This document shows, in pieces, positions 43,638 to 55,599 of a stretch of DNA of 64,000 nucleotides (its first letter is position 1; the number at the start of each line of letters is the position of its first letter). Source of the DNA: Erodium maritimum (lineage: Eukaryota > Streptophyta > Magnoliopsida > Geraniales > Geraniaceae); contig OY997594.1 in the NCBI GenBank assembly GCA_963921825.1, positions 18,295,001 through 18,359,000 of the forward strand. The letters are read 5' to 3'. The notes under the pieces were generated by a model. It saw only the letters and a program-made list of their open reading frames with translations, was not told where the DNA came from and did no database searches. A program made the position numbers and the translations under genes.

Positions 43638-46600
43638 TCAAAGGGTGTCTTCAGGTATACTCAGTTGATTATATTTTGTGTAGTCGATTCCATTTACCCG
43701 TACGCAACATAAGATCTGCTCCGGCAACTCTTCAGGTTTGTTACCCTATTGAAACAAAAAGAGAAGGCATTAAAAACACGGATCAGCAACCCGATATGTG
43801 AAAGGAGTTTCGATGCATAGAGAGATAATAACTTGCCTGAATGGTGAGGCCAACATCGAGGATGCAATTTTTGAGTCTGTCTAGGAATGCTTCGAACCCT
43901 TTCCTTGATATGTAACTAAATCTGTGCATATCTATATCAATCTCCCAGTAATTCTCTCCCTGTGCAAATTATCATTCTCATTAGTCTCTTCTGTCATGCC
44001 CAAAACATCAAAATGTCTTATTTCTAAATAACAAGCTCACAAATGGAATTGACTTGTTTGTAATGTTATCATAAACATGGTGTGTTCATATATTACAAGG
44101 TACAAGGTACAAGGACAGGTACTGATAAATAAAAATATGATGTCTGCAATGTGCCATGTGTATGATTGTGACAAGACAAGAGAAATGAGGACTGAAATGT
44201 GCAATAAGAGCACATATGGGTTGCATAGAGGATATGGATAACCACAGTAAACTTCTAAATTTTCTTACTTCACTCCATTTGATAATCAACGACAAAAATA
44301 TCCTTCGTTGATTTTCAAAAATATACCACCACTACAGTATTTTTGTCAAATTAGAGTAAAATGAGAAAATTTGCAAGTATAGTATAGTTGGGTGAGAATT
44401 TAAAATCGATCTAGTTAAGTGAGAAATGTGACAAGATCAATTATCTGTAGATAATATATATTTGCTATGAAGTGTAATGAAGAAGAATGAAAGATGTATA
44501 GTATATATTTGCTATGAAGTATAATGAGAAAATTTAAAATCAGTGTAGTTAAGTGAGAAAAGTGACAAGATCAATTATCTCTAGATGATATATATTTGCT
44601 ATGAAGCGTAACGAAGAAGAATGAAAGATGTATAGTATTCGGAGAGACTTACAGAGTAAAATTGATGTTGAGGGCGTGAAAGAACTGGTTTTTCGTTGTA
44701 AGCCTGCATGAGCTTCCTCTCTGCTGAGTTCAGTTGAAGATCTTCTACATTCCCAACACGCCCCAATATCTTCATCCTTTCTCGGAACGGTACAATTGCA
44801 TCAACAGGAAAACCTTTCACCTTTTCCACTTCATCATCAATTACCCTCTGTTTTTTATAAAGATAAAAATAATAAGACTTATATATCATAGCAACACAGC
44901 GTAACGGGGATAACAATGGATCCATCTTACCCTTATGTTTTCTTGAAAATGTGAAGGGAGTTCCTTAGCATAACTGTCTGAAAGTTTAAAGTACAAAACA
45001 ATATTTATTCCTTCTCCATCTATTTCATTTTGGAATATGGCTGCAGGATACAATGGGGTCTGTACAATCCACAAAAAGGTCATAAACAGAACAACATGAT
45101 TTTTTTTTGGATAAAGCTCAAACGAACCCTAACAACATGAACCACACATACATTGAAATCTTTGATAAAGATTACCTGAACATTTACAACAAGGATCGGT
45201 GGAAGGGTATCTGAAGGACTAATAACGGGAAGTTCCACGAAACGGGCTATATGATTTACTTTTCTCGGAGATAAGAAAACATCAACACCAAACGGGTAAT
45301 ATGCAGCACAATTAGAAGCAAGCTCCTTCTTCTTGTCCCTGCCACAGAAAGGTTAATTCTACTTAATCCAGATTCAATACACCCTATATACATATATATG
45401 TCAGCTTAGTAAAGCAATTACCTTAAATAGTTTTTTCCTCGAACTTTGAAAGAACTTGGTTCAATATGTGACCAACAATCAAACATCTTCTTGTCTATGG
45501 GGCAAAAAGGTACTTGAGACCCAGCTATAGGCCGTTGTAATAGCGTCTTTGAAGAAACTGAAATAGAACAGCAACACAGTAAGTTTAACAATAACATGTT
45601 TATGCTACTAAATAATCTCTCTCCCCCTCTCTTTCAATGTATTAGCAATACTCACATAGAGCAGAAGTAGAATGGCCGTCCTTCCATCTAAAGGATAGTT
45701 TGGCTGACTTTTTCCTTCCATGTGGAGGACTCGAGCTTAATGATCTTCTCTTCTCAACTGAAGGGACGGTGGAAGCAAGACAAGGCAAGCAGTTATTAGG
45801 AAGAATCCCACAATTAACCAGCAACCCTTCCTCCTTGCCACCATTTTCATCTGCAGACGATGAGATTTCATCTACAAAAACGGCATGTCTTGCTTCTGAT
45901 GCCGGGATAGTTGAGCTCCTAGCAGCCTCGCTAACAGAGTTTCGTGCAGAATTTCCTATCAAATAACCCAAGATTAGTGCATGTGATCATCATTAAAGTT
46001 TCTGTTTTCAAGGTTCTGTAAGAGATGAAATACCCAATATAGATGCTCCTTCCAAACCATTAAGAGAAAATGCATCTGTAAATGAAACATGCATCCATAG
46101 TTTATCAACAGATATGTTTGATTACTCAAAGTAGAAGCCAAGACACGTGAAGTTCATAAACTGTACCATCCTGAACACTCTGGAAATCTTCATCACAGTC
46201 CGACTCAAATATTGGAATTGAATCAAACCACGCCTCTTCAATACTTCCTGCTGATACCATAACATTGTAACAGAGTTATATCAACAGCTCAGAAGATTTA
46301 AATGCTTGTGTAAAAAGAAGCCATGTTTGCAACAAGACATTCTCAGGTATAGGGTTTCTCTTGGAATTATCATTACTTCATCTGTTTGGACATTATCTGT
46401 AAAAGACAATTTCTGTTCTTGGACCACCAATTAACTTTGACACAAATTTTGTGTCTGAACACAAAAGACCAACTCAAGTACATTGACTTATTCAAACTGG
46501 CTCATGTCCTTGAATATGTCCCTCATTTTGACATGCAATTTTCAGGTAATTTCCTCTTAACTGAGGCTGAGCTTTATTTTATCAGACAGCTAGAAGAAGA

Positions 46601-47211
46601 TATGTGTATGTATGGAGCATCCATTTTCCAACCACATCATGACCCACATAAAAATTATCAGTTACTTCACTTTAGGAACACAAAAAAACACAACCCTGAA
46701 TTTCCAAAAGAAACGGCCCACAACAAGGCTGCAGTTTCAGCTTTAGCCATTTTCACTTTCACAAAGCTTTCTTATTTTTTCTTAATAATCTGCTATCAAT
46801 GTCTCTAAATCCTACAGCCAGAGACTAAACAAAAGCAACCCAATGCCAACAATCAACAAACTAAACTTAGAAATAACAAATGAGCAAAGAAAAAAAAACT
46901 AATCAAACCCAATTACTCAGAGAAAAATCCCCATTTTCGTCAGAAGAGAATAAAAAACTGAGAGAGAGAGAGGAGAGTAGACCTTGGAAAGTGGGGTTGG
47001 TGAAGGAGCGATCAGGCTGGCCGGAGGGTCCGATGTCACCGTCGACGGCGACCCTCTCCAATGAACCGCCAGCTGTCAACCGGCAACACACCCTCTTTCC
47101 GATCCCTCTCCTGATCCTCTTCCGGTAGCCACCAGTAGTCTTCTTCTTCTTCTGCTCCGACGAAGACGGCCTCGGCCTCCATCCTTCCGGCGCCGACACG
47201 CATGCCCCCAT
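43638..47211 (-). CDS. DUF1336 (EDR2_C) protein, CW14-like, ten exons
   Basis: My exon model on the minus strand is 47211-46983, 46247-46167, 46075-46034, 45955-45656, 45557-45422, 45338-45176, 45059-44931, 44847-44653, 43959-43837 and 43745-43638, giving 1,506 nt and 501 aa. The start MGACVS fits an N-myristoylation signal with a palmitoylatable Cys4, so membrane attachment is likely. The N-terminal half is Lys/Ser-rich, with SIEEAWFDS and [11 protein letters not shown], as in Arabidopsis CW14 proteins (At1g10410, At1g59650). The C-terminal half (about 245-490) is the EDR2_C domain: [62 protein letters not shown] and [13 protein letters not shown]. The START and PH domains of EDR2 itself are absent. 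Molecular function is unknown. Intron 9 has a GC donor (CAG|GCAAGT). Harbinger elements begin about 320 bp upstream of the start. Confidence 0.93.
44401..44638. repeat. Tandem duplication (about 133-bp period) in DUF1336 intron 8
   Basis: The blocks 44401-44510 and 44534-44638 are close copies (both contain AGTTAAGTGAGAAA, GTGACAAGATCAATTATCT and GAAGAATGAAAGATGTATAG). The second copy stops about 15 bp before the donor site of exon 8 at 44653. Confidence 0.8.
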
Positions 47212-47529
47212 CTCTGGTTGGAGAGAGATCACTTGGCCGTCTTGTCTATCTCTACACGCTCCTATCACAATACATAGAAAGATAAAGCAGAGATTTTTAA
47301 TTCCATTTTTATAGAAATAGAGTAAATGGAAAAAAGAGGAAAAAGATATTAACCTCACAAGGTAATGTTTAGAGGTTCTGTTGAAGCAGAGGAAGAGAAA
47401 GAGAAGAGGACTTGTCAAGCAAAGTGTCTTCGGTTGTTGAAAGAGAGGGAGGAGAAGAGCCAATAATTAAAAGATTAAATAATACTATTATTTTTAACAA
47501 ATATTGTAACAGTAAAAGAAGAAGGGTAA
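47212..47529 (-). promoter_or_regulatory. DUF1336 gene upstream region
   Basis: About 320 bp lie between the ATG and the Harbinger element's TAA. The sequence is rich in CTTTC/TCTTC on the minus strand, as in plant 5' UTRs. Any more distal promoter now lies within transposon DNA. Confidence 0.4.
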
Positions 47530-47532
47530 TAA

Positions 47533-49589
47533 GAGCACATACAAGAAATACGATCCGCGAATCGAACCGTATTTTTGTGGTTTGCTGAATGCGGGACAAC
47601 CCACCGTGGCGTGTCATTTTTGCGGCCCGCGAATCACAAAAATGAGGTTTGGTCCGCGGCCCGCGACTCGCGCCCCGGAAACACGGCTTGATGGCCGTTC
47701 AACACGGGTCGCCGCCTCCGCCTATCAGCACTTGACACGTGACAATTTTAAATATAAAAAAAATCGACCGTTGCCAATGGTCGGAAATCAACGGTAATAT
47801 ATATTTTTTTATTCATAGACTCTTAAATTCTAACCTTATAAATCCCTACCACCCCATTTTCATTTCACACCAACACTTTTACAACTTCTCTACAATCTTT
47901 TGTACCAAATTTCTCTCCTTAAACTCGCTACAAAATGTCTGTCAATGACGGTCCATAATATGAGGAGTTGGCAGCGCAAATGCTTTTAGTTGAAGAACGA
48001 CTCCGGCGAAGGGTTGAGAGAGGCATACAGAGAATAATACCAAGAATCAACGCTGTGAGGGAGAGGATCGAACGCGAGGAACCTTCCCGACGATATATTC
48101 CCAGAGGTCTTCTCGAAGCCCACGACCAACTAATGAAGGATTATTTTGTCGATCAGCCCCTGTATGAGCCCACTATGTTTAGGCATCGGTTTCGTATATG
48201 CCGACCACTTTTTGAACGAGTGAGGGGCAAGGTAACGGAGCATGACGATTACTTCGTTCAGAAGTCGGACGCTGCAAGACGCTTGGGGTTATCAACGCAC
48301 CAGAAATGTACCGCCACGATACGGATGCTTGCGTATGGATGCTCGGCCGATTCGTTGGACGAAACCTTACGCATTAGGGTAAGTACAATGCTCGAATGTT
48401 TATGCATACTTTGCAAGGCCATCATTGAGGTTTTCGGGGATGAGTACGAGCGTTCACCCACACCAGAGGACTTGACCCGATTACTCAGAGAGGGGTACAA
48501 CCGAGGGTTCCGCGGTATGATTGGGAGTCTTGACTGCATGCATTGGAAGTGGAAGAATTGCCCAATCGCATCGCAAGAAGCCAATGGACGGGGAGATCAC
48601 CACATGCTAAGTACCATTATGCTTGAAGTTGTAGCGTCTCGTGATTTATTGATTTGGCATGCTTTTTTCGGGATGGCTAGGTCGAACAACGACATCAATG
48701 TTCTCAACAACATCCATTTGTTCCACGATACTTTCTTGGGACGTGAGCTTTCCGTGGAGTACGTGATCAACGACCATCGGTACGACCGACCTTTTTATTT
48801 GGTGGACGACATTTTCCCATCATGGAGTCGGTTCGTGAAGACTGTTCGGCATTCCTACACTAACAACGGAAATTGTTTGCTAAGGTCCAATAAGGTGCTC
48901 GAAAAGATGTTGAATGAGTATTTAGAGTTCTTCAAGCACGGTGGCACATCATTTCCCATCCCGCTCGTCTTTGGAGCAAGTTCATTGTGGCTGATATCAT
49001 GCACACTTGTATCATTCTAAACAATATGATTATAGAGTATGAACGCGACCGATACAAATATGGAGATGACGAATTGTTGTTCGAACCCCCTCCAGAAATG
49101 CCACAATGGACACCACCAGAACGATGGCACCGAGGAGGTCCTTTGGCATACCAAGCACGCTTGGATGCTCGACTTAGTGTCACAAATGATTCCACCCACC
49201 GTTAACTACAAAATAAACTATTGAGCACGTACAGGGTCGATTTGGAGCGCATTTCAATCCCAACAATTAGTGAAGATATCTTTTTATATGCAACAATTGT
49301 GTACTTGATGTTAGTTTTCGGGGATGAATAAAATTTATCTTAAGTTATGTTGTTATTAATTATTTTTATCAAATTTATTTCAATTTTATATAACGTTTAA
49401 TGTTTTAATAAAACATTTAATTAAATCAGTAAAATATCAATTCAGCATACAACCATCATCTACTCATAATACGAGCCCCTATCCGGTTTGTACCACTGTA
49501 AAGCATAGTTTATTTTAAGGTCCGCAAACCATAATTTTGCACAGTCAGCATACGGTTTAATCATCCGGTTTGACCCACTATACATGCTC
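47533..49589 (+). mobile_element. Full-length PIF/Harbinger element
   Basis: This is 2,057 bp. The left end is GAGCACATAC and the right end ...TATACATGCTC, flanked by TAA at 47530-47532 and 49590-49592. Subterminal GC-rich motifs (CGCGAATC, GCGGCCCGCGA) occupy the first about 200 bp. It carries one transposase gene with few lesions, the best-preserved Harbinger copy in the window. Confidence 0.9.
47935..49205 (+). pseudogene. PIF/Harbinger (HARBI1/ALP1-like) transposase with few lesions
   Basis: The frame starts at ATG 47935 but meets a stop after seven codons (SVNDGP then TAA); an open frame of 350 aa follows from 47968. It contains the DDE-nuclease landmarks SLDCMHWKWKNCP (first Asp) and SNNDINVLNN (second Asp). 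After about 48865 (YTNN) indels shift the frame, so the expected catalytic-Glu region near FAKVQE...ERVFGVLQ is not in frame. The C-terminal part reappears in another frame at 48987-49205 (TCIILNNMIIEYERDRYKYG to DARLSVTNDST). Thus there is one early stop and at least two indels. Confidence 0.85.
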
Positions 49590-49592
49590 TAA

Positions 49593-50385
49593 GAGTATGT
49601 ACAGTCAGTCGAATCATGAAGCGAACCACGATTTAGTAGTTCGCGGGTTGGTGCACAGTGGAGCACCGTTTCGGCGAACCGCGAATCGCTAAATTGCGGT
49701 TTATGTTGCGGCCAGCGACTCGCGCACCACTAATGCGGGTCGTGCGGCAGCGAATGAGGACGCGACACGTGGCCATCCTATTTTTAAAAATACATAAAAT
49801 CATATTTGAATAAATAATATTAATCCAAACTAATGTATAAATAGATAATTTTACACTATAAAAAATATTAGGCAATATTTAAAATAGACCCTATATTTTT
49901 CTACTAAAATGTAAAACTCGTCAGTGTCTGTTTCCGATGAAATCTTAGCATTTTTTGGGTCGAATCGGGCTCCCGAGCAAAACTGATAGCTTTGCCACAA
50001 CGTACGATGTTTTTCGGCCATTTGAGATCGTTTGAAGGGAAAATTCGTACTTTCAAAGTCTGATTGATTATTTTCTTTTTGTTCTAGGGTTTTGGAGTGA
50101 TAAACTAAACATGCAATGCGATTATTAATTATTTTCTTGTGTTAATATTATTTATAATTAATTTATGTTATTATTAATTATTTTTTGCAAATTTATATAA
50201 TACTTACTGTTTCAATAAATAATCTAATAAAATCATCAAAATATCAATTCAGCATCCACTCACAATACGGTTCCCTATCTGGTTTGCACCATTGTGGAAC
50301 ATAGTTTATTTCAAGGCTTGCAAACCACTATATTGAACAGTCAGCATACGGTTTGATGATACGGTTTGATCCAATGTACATGCTC
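49593..50385 (+). mobile_element. Internally deleted PIF/Harbinger element abutting the previous copy
   Basis: This is 793 bp. The left end is GAGTATGTACAG and the right end ...AATGTACATGCTC, with TAA at 49590-49592 and 50386-50388. The left TAA is also the right TAA of the neighbouring element. Left subterminal GCGAACC motifs are kept; there is no transposase. Confidence 0.88.
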
Positions 50386-50805
50386 TAAGAGCTTCCCAGT
50401 GCTCATTCATTGTCTTTCAAAATTCTACCACATTAGGATTTTCTCTCTAAGATTTCTCTCTTCGCGTAACGATGTTCACGTCCCATTGGTTTCACGTCTT
50501 CTGTAACGACCGATGGCATGTTGGGTCCCGAGACCCCTCGAGAAATGCCATTGAGGCCATCCTAAACATTTATCAAACCCACCAGATCTCGTAAGACTTC
50601 AAATAGGCCTTCCCTATCCCTTTTCCGCCACTGCCTGCCACCGCATCTCTGTCTTTTTTTCGACGAATACCTTCGTTCCTAACCAACCACTCTCATCTCA
50701 CCACCAGCCTCCTATGTATCTGCCAAGAAAAAATAGCAGCACCAATAAATCCATGAGAGATTATTTGTAAAACGACTTTGTGAAGCCCTATATCTATTTC
50801 ATTCG

Positions 50806-52300
50806 ATGAGGGGCCTCCGAGCACTACATCAAGGCTTCAATGCGCTATCCATTGAGGTGGAGGAGGACCGCATCGTCGAAGTGTTAGGGAACCCAATAGA
50901 CAAGATGCAAGTAGTCCACACGGCGTTTAGTTTCGTCGGAAGGCTTTTCACGTCGCGGTCGTACAACCGTTTGGTGATGGAGGACCTTATGATGAAGGTG
51001 TAAGGCCACGACGATTTGGTTATCAAGGAAATGGGTTGAGGATCTCGGGATTATACTTCACCTCCTAAGCGGCGAAAGACTTGGTAAGGCGAGGGTATCC
51101 ATAGTCGTTCAACTGAGCCCCTCTCATCCTTGAGGACATCCTGCTGCAGATCAACCCATCGACCCGCCTTTTTTCTCGGATCCAGCTCTAGACTCAGGTG
51201 TTTGATCTCCCACTAGAAGGTCTCACAACTACAACAAGATTCACGGTCGGTGAATCCATGGATGGGTTTGTGGCGGTGGATCTGACTAATGAGGCATGTC
51301 TTAGGAGGCACAATCCTTCTTAGATGTTAGATGAACCTCGCTCGCCCTCTCCGTCAAACCATCAACTAACGGTTCCCGGGGTTGTACTACCCTATTGGGC
51401 TCGCCTGCAGCACGAGTGCCTTCCATCCATATGTTTCTTCTATGGATGAATTGGGCATGTCGACGTTGACTGTCCCCGGAGGGAGAGAACAGAAAAAGCC
51501 TTTAACTTCCCTTTTGATTTTCACTAATGGCAAAGGAAGCCCCCAACCTTAGCTGGGGTATTCATTAAGACTGTTCGGACCCTACTCGTACATGTGGACT
51601 ATTTCCCGACCAAGGCGTGTGGACAACCCTCCGGGTTTTTCCCTGATCCAATAAGGCCCCTCGGCCCTGATACAAGATTTTTTGACTATGGACCTATCGT
51701 GCTCGTGGAACAGGATGCACGCGAGGTCTCAACTATGCAAGCTAGTCGAGCAGGCGATGACACGACCAGGCCCGGATCGGATAATACAAGATCTCCTGAC
51801 TAACCCGGGATGAGAGAACACAACCCCTATCCTAGCTCGTGAGGCGTTCCATTTCATGTCATGAAACTTGCATGATCCTCAGGCTCAGAGATGTTGAAAC
51901 TGTGGAGGTTCAAGCCTCATCCCATCCTAGGCTTCTACTATGCTCACCCACAATAGAAGAAGGGGGCGCTAGACACCCTTGTATTGCCTTCAAAGTTGGA
52001 ACATGACGGTGGGGACACCGCAAGGTCCGCGAAGCAATATTTCCATATCAAATGATCATACTAAGGCCAACGGGGTGCTTCTAAAGAGACTCACTATGTC
52101 CTGATGGGATCTAGCACGACCCGATCCGACTCCTCATCCTTCTCCAAGGAAACTCATCGACTACCTAAATTACTCCTCTCCCCCCCCCCCACGGGTCTCT
52201 ATCAAGAGACCAAGATGTATCTTAGGCAAAGCAGGTCAACACGAGTCGAGATGGAAAAAGTGGCAATTGTCCACCTCACGAGAATAGGGATAAATCCCCT
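50806..52300 (+). pseudogene. LINE ORF1 (DUF4283, degenerate zinc knuckle), plus orientation
   Basis: 50806-51003 reads RIVEVLGNPIDKMQVVHTAF and FSFVGRLFTSRSYNRLVMED, a DUF4283 start. Further on in shifted frames come QVFDLPLEGLTTTTRFTVG, GFVAVDLTNEACLRR and the knuckle-like CFFYGWIGHVDVDCP (second Cys replaced by Tyr). Many stops. The element's 5' leader may begin near 50400 and its 3' end lies near 52440; no duplication was found. Confidence 0.7.
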
Positions 52301-52667
52301 ACTTATTCACTTGGAATGGCCAGGAAATTATGTTACAAGGTCAACGCCTCGGCTATGTCCGAGACTATGTCTGTCCTTTTTTCTAATTACACCTTTTTCC
52401 ATATAGCCTTACAATATGAACTTCTGGTCTGCTAAAAGAAAGAGGTGCCCCAATACTCTCTAGATGAATCCGAATTTTAAAAGGTTTTGTTTAAACAAAA
52501 TCGTGTAGTGTGGATGAATTATTGGACGAAACATAGGGAAATAGCAACTTAGGAAAATGGATATTGTCTAGGAAAATTGTCCAAACGCGTGCGAAAGCCC
52601 AACAACTATGAGGACAATGGCCATGTTCCACTTGTCCCATTTTTTTTGAAGAAAAAACGGAAATATA

Positions 52668-53781
52668 ATTGTAGAGGAGAAATCAAATAGAAACCCACTC
52701 TTAACGTAAAAACTATGAGAACTCATCTAAGTCATCAACTTCATAAATAGATGGATGAGATGCAATTGAGTTGTTAACTGCAAAAATACAACACTTTTTA
52801 ATAAGTTGTAGGAGCTTTTTAGTAAAACTATCATGTTACTTTTTTTTTACCAATTTACAAATTTAATCTTTCCCGTTTCGTTTGAACTCCGATTGGCTTC
52901 AAACTTGCGCCAATATTTTTATTTTTTCAAGAGCTTTCCATCAAGACCAGTCATAAATATATTTTGAAGAATGAATTTTTTTATTTAGTGGCTGATTTAA
53001 AAAAATATATATCTTGGTAATTTTTATCAACACTTTACACTGTTTTTATCAACACTAAACTGGTTTTATCAGCACTGAACGCTAGTTTTATCACCTCATT
53101 TCCCAAAACCGAACTTGATTTTTATCACCACATCACATGTTTTTTATGAATTTTTAACACTAGTTTTATCAACACTAAATACTCGGTTTATCACTAAATT
53201 ACATGTGTTTTATCACCATATCACATGTTTTTTTATCAACACTAAACTCTAGTTTATGACCCTTATTATCAAAATTAAACATGATTTTTATCACCTCATC
53301 ACATGTTTTTTTATCACCACATTACATGTTTTTTTTATCAACATTTAACACTAATTTGATTACCCCAAATATAAAACATTTATTAGTGAAGATTTATCAA
53401 CACTCAACATTATTTTTATGACCCCGATATAACTTTTTATTTTCGTGCTTTAAAATATATTCAATATCCTACTTGATAGATATTCCTTGGACAAATAAAA
53501 ATGTTGTCGCAAGTTTGAAGCTAATCGGAGTTCAAACGAATCGTGAATGATTAAATTAGTGAACTGGTCAAGAAAAAATGGACACTTGTCAACATGGTAC
53601 CATGTTATTACAATTATACTCTTACATGTGTGAGAATGGATGAAAGTGGCGTGTATTTTGAGTGGGATTTGTGTGATGACGTGGTATCATGATGAATGTT
53701 GTATCTTATGTGTGTGTGACTAGGATTGGTTCTCATAGTTTTTAGGATAAAATGGGTTCTATTACATTTTTCCTCTACAAT
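52668..53781. mobile_element. Long-terminal-inverted-repeat (fold-back) element with tandem-repeat core
   Basis: Sequence from ATTGTAGAGGAGAAATC at 52668 is repeated inverted at 53781 (CTACAAT). Matching inner blocks include AAAACTATGAGAAC near the ends and TTTGAACTCCGATTGGCTTC (52879-52898) opposite GAAGCTAATCGGAGTTCAAA (53517-53536). The arms thus span about 250 bp on each side. The centre (about 53020-53410) consists of diverged TTTTTATCAACACTAAAC / ATCACCACATCACATG units. No target duplication is obvious, so the superfamily is unclear (MULE or other fold-back element). Confidence 0.75.
53020..53410 (+). repeat. Degenerate tandem array of TTTTATCA units
   Basis: About 14 occurrences of TTTATCA followed by ACACT, CCTCAT, CCACAT or CCATAT, spaced roughly 20-35 bp apart. 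It forms the core of the fold-back element. Confidence 0.8.
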
Positions 53782-54149
53782 AGTTAGTTAACTATTATGT
53801 AAAATTTTCGGACAAAAACAGTAAGAAAATCAAACCATTTACTCTTTAATTTCACACTACTAACAACACCACTGGAAAAAATATTCTCCCTAATTTTTCG
53901 CATCCAATGACTTTGAAATATTGAGAAGAATTACCAAATACACGCTTAAATGTGTGTCAAATTACTGAGAAGTATCATGAATATCCTGATGTGCTTTGAT
54001 GAAATGGTTGAGAAGTTGTTTGAGAGGAAGGTTTGTCGTGTAACACAACAACCTGTACACTTATTGATAGAGGACACGAGAAATGAGATGCCCACCTCAT
54101 GACCGAATACTACCCAACCAGACGGCGTACAACGACAAGCAATATTTTC

Positions 54150-55000
54150 GTCTATATTGAGTTTGATGGGGCGTGGAAATTATTTTTATCAAGTTCTTGA
54201 TGCCCTAAGTAAGCCCGATTTCTTTGTCTACCAGAAATACACATAAGTTATTCGGTTGTTTTATTATGGATCCTCAAATGATAATATTTACTAATACTAA
54301 CGAATGACAGATGACGTTTTTAGAGTGCTTAAGAAGGTGATGTCAGGGTGTCCTTAACGTATTTGATTCCACCTATCCACGAAGACTGGACGTGGGGGAT
54401 ATTCGCCACATATTGCGTGTCAATGCAATATGTGGCTTCCCCGAGATGCTAGGGAGTTTCGATTGTATGCATTGGAAATGAAAGAATTGTCTAGTGACAT
54501 GAAAAGTGCAATTCCAACACTGGGATCATTCCGAAATGATTATCATCCTTGAAGTTTTTGCATCACAAGACACTTGGATATGACACACTTTTTTTTGGTG
54601 TTGCGGGTTCGAACAACGACATTAACTTGCTCAATCAATCAACATTATTCACAAAATACTTTAAGGCTATCAACCACGAGTATGATACATACTGAGCGGT
54701 AACGAGTACACTACTTCTTGCTATTTTACCGATGGTATTTATCCAGCGTGAACTGTATTTTTGAAAACAATATCACTACTACAACTTCCTAAACACAAAC
54801 ACTTTTCTAAACACCAAAAGCGGAAAGAAATGATATTGAACAAGTATTTTAGGTTCAACAAGCTCATTTTCACTTCCCTACTTGACAAACGGGTATGAAA
54901 TAGGTAATCACTCGCGCAAATCACTTATGCATGCATGATCATGCACAATACGATTTTTGAGGACAAACGACTTATATATAAAGGGTATATTGAACCGTTA
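54150..55000 (+). pseudogene. Ancient PIF/Harbinger transposase relic
   Basis: Translating across frames gives GFPEMLGSFDCMHWK, HSEMIIILEVFASQDTWI, CGFEQRH (from the NDIN region), KYFRFNKL and AQITYACMIMHNTIFEDKR, all landmarks of the HARBI1-like nuclease. Stops and frameshifts are many and identity to the other copies is low, so this is the oldest Harbinger trace in the window. No inverted ends are visible. Confidence 0.7.
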
Positions 55001-55599
55001 TATGATAAGGTGCACCAACACCAATAAACAAAAAGGTCTTCCTCCATATTTCAACATAGTATTGGAGAACAATGAAATGATCCAAGATCAATGACCTATC
55101 TAAGGCCAAAGAAGACCTCATCAGATACTTTTGGATTCATTATAACACATTTTTGTTTCATGCCGAGCTCGGGGGTAGATATTAGAATACCGTCTACTAG
55201 TATTTTTTACAAGATGCGTCCACACCATATGCACTCATTTGAGGCCAAAATATGTTAAAGATCATTCGGTTGAAGACTATAAAAAAGGTAAAGAAATTCA
55301 ACTCAAGTTATCGATAATATGAGATTGAAATCAGACCCTTAAATAAAAACGATAACTAGATTTTAGATGCGGCTAATGCCTAATGTATCTACCAATGTAG
55401 AGCATTATTTCAAAAAGAAAATATTGATGGAGGCTAGTCAAAGACAAGCCGAAGTGACACACCACATAAACGTTGTTCGATTAAAATTGTAATTTCGATT
55501 ACGTAATTTATTTTAAAAAAATTTATATTATAATTTCACTTAAATATTAAATTTACAGGTATCGTGTCTACAAATATGAGGCTGTTTAATTTATATATT

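Noticed and set aside
45700-45966. 88-codon plus-strand ORF
   Set aside because: Antisense shadow of exon 4 of the DUF1336 gene.
46386-46808. 140-codon plus-strand ORF as a separate gene
   Set aside because: It lies within intron 1 of the DUF1336 gene; the sequence shows no protein-family features and is AT-rich.
50389-50450. Third Harbinger element in the series starting TAAGAGCTTCCC
   Set aside because: Only GAG is shared with the family ends; the following sequence resembles a LINE leader and no matching right end was found.
53020-53410. CRISPR-like array of short repeats
   Set aside because: Repeats are degenerate, AT-rich and irregularly spaced with no unique spacers, inside a plant fold-back element.
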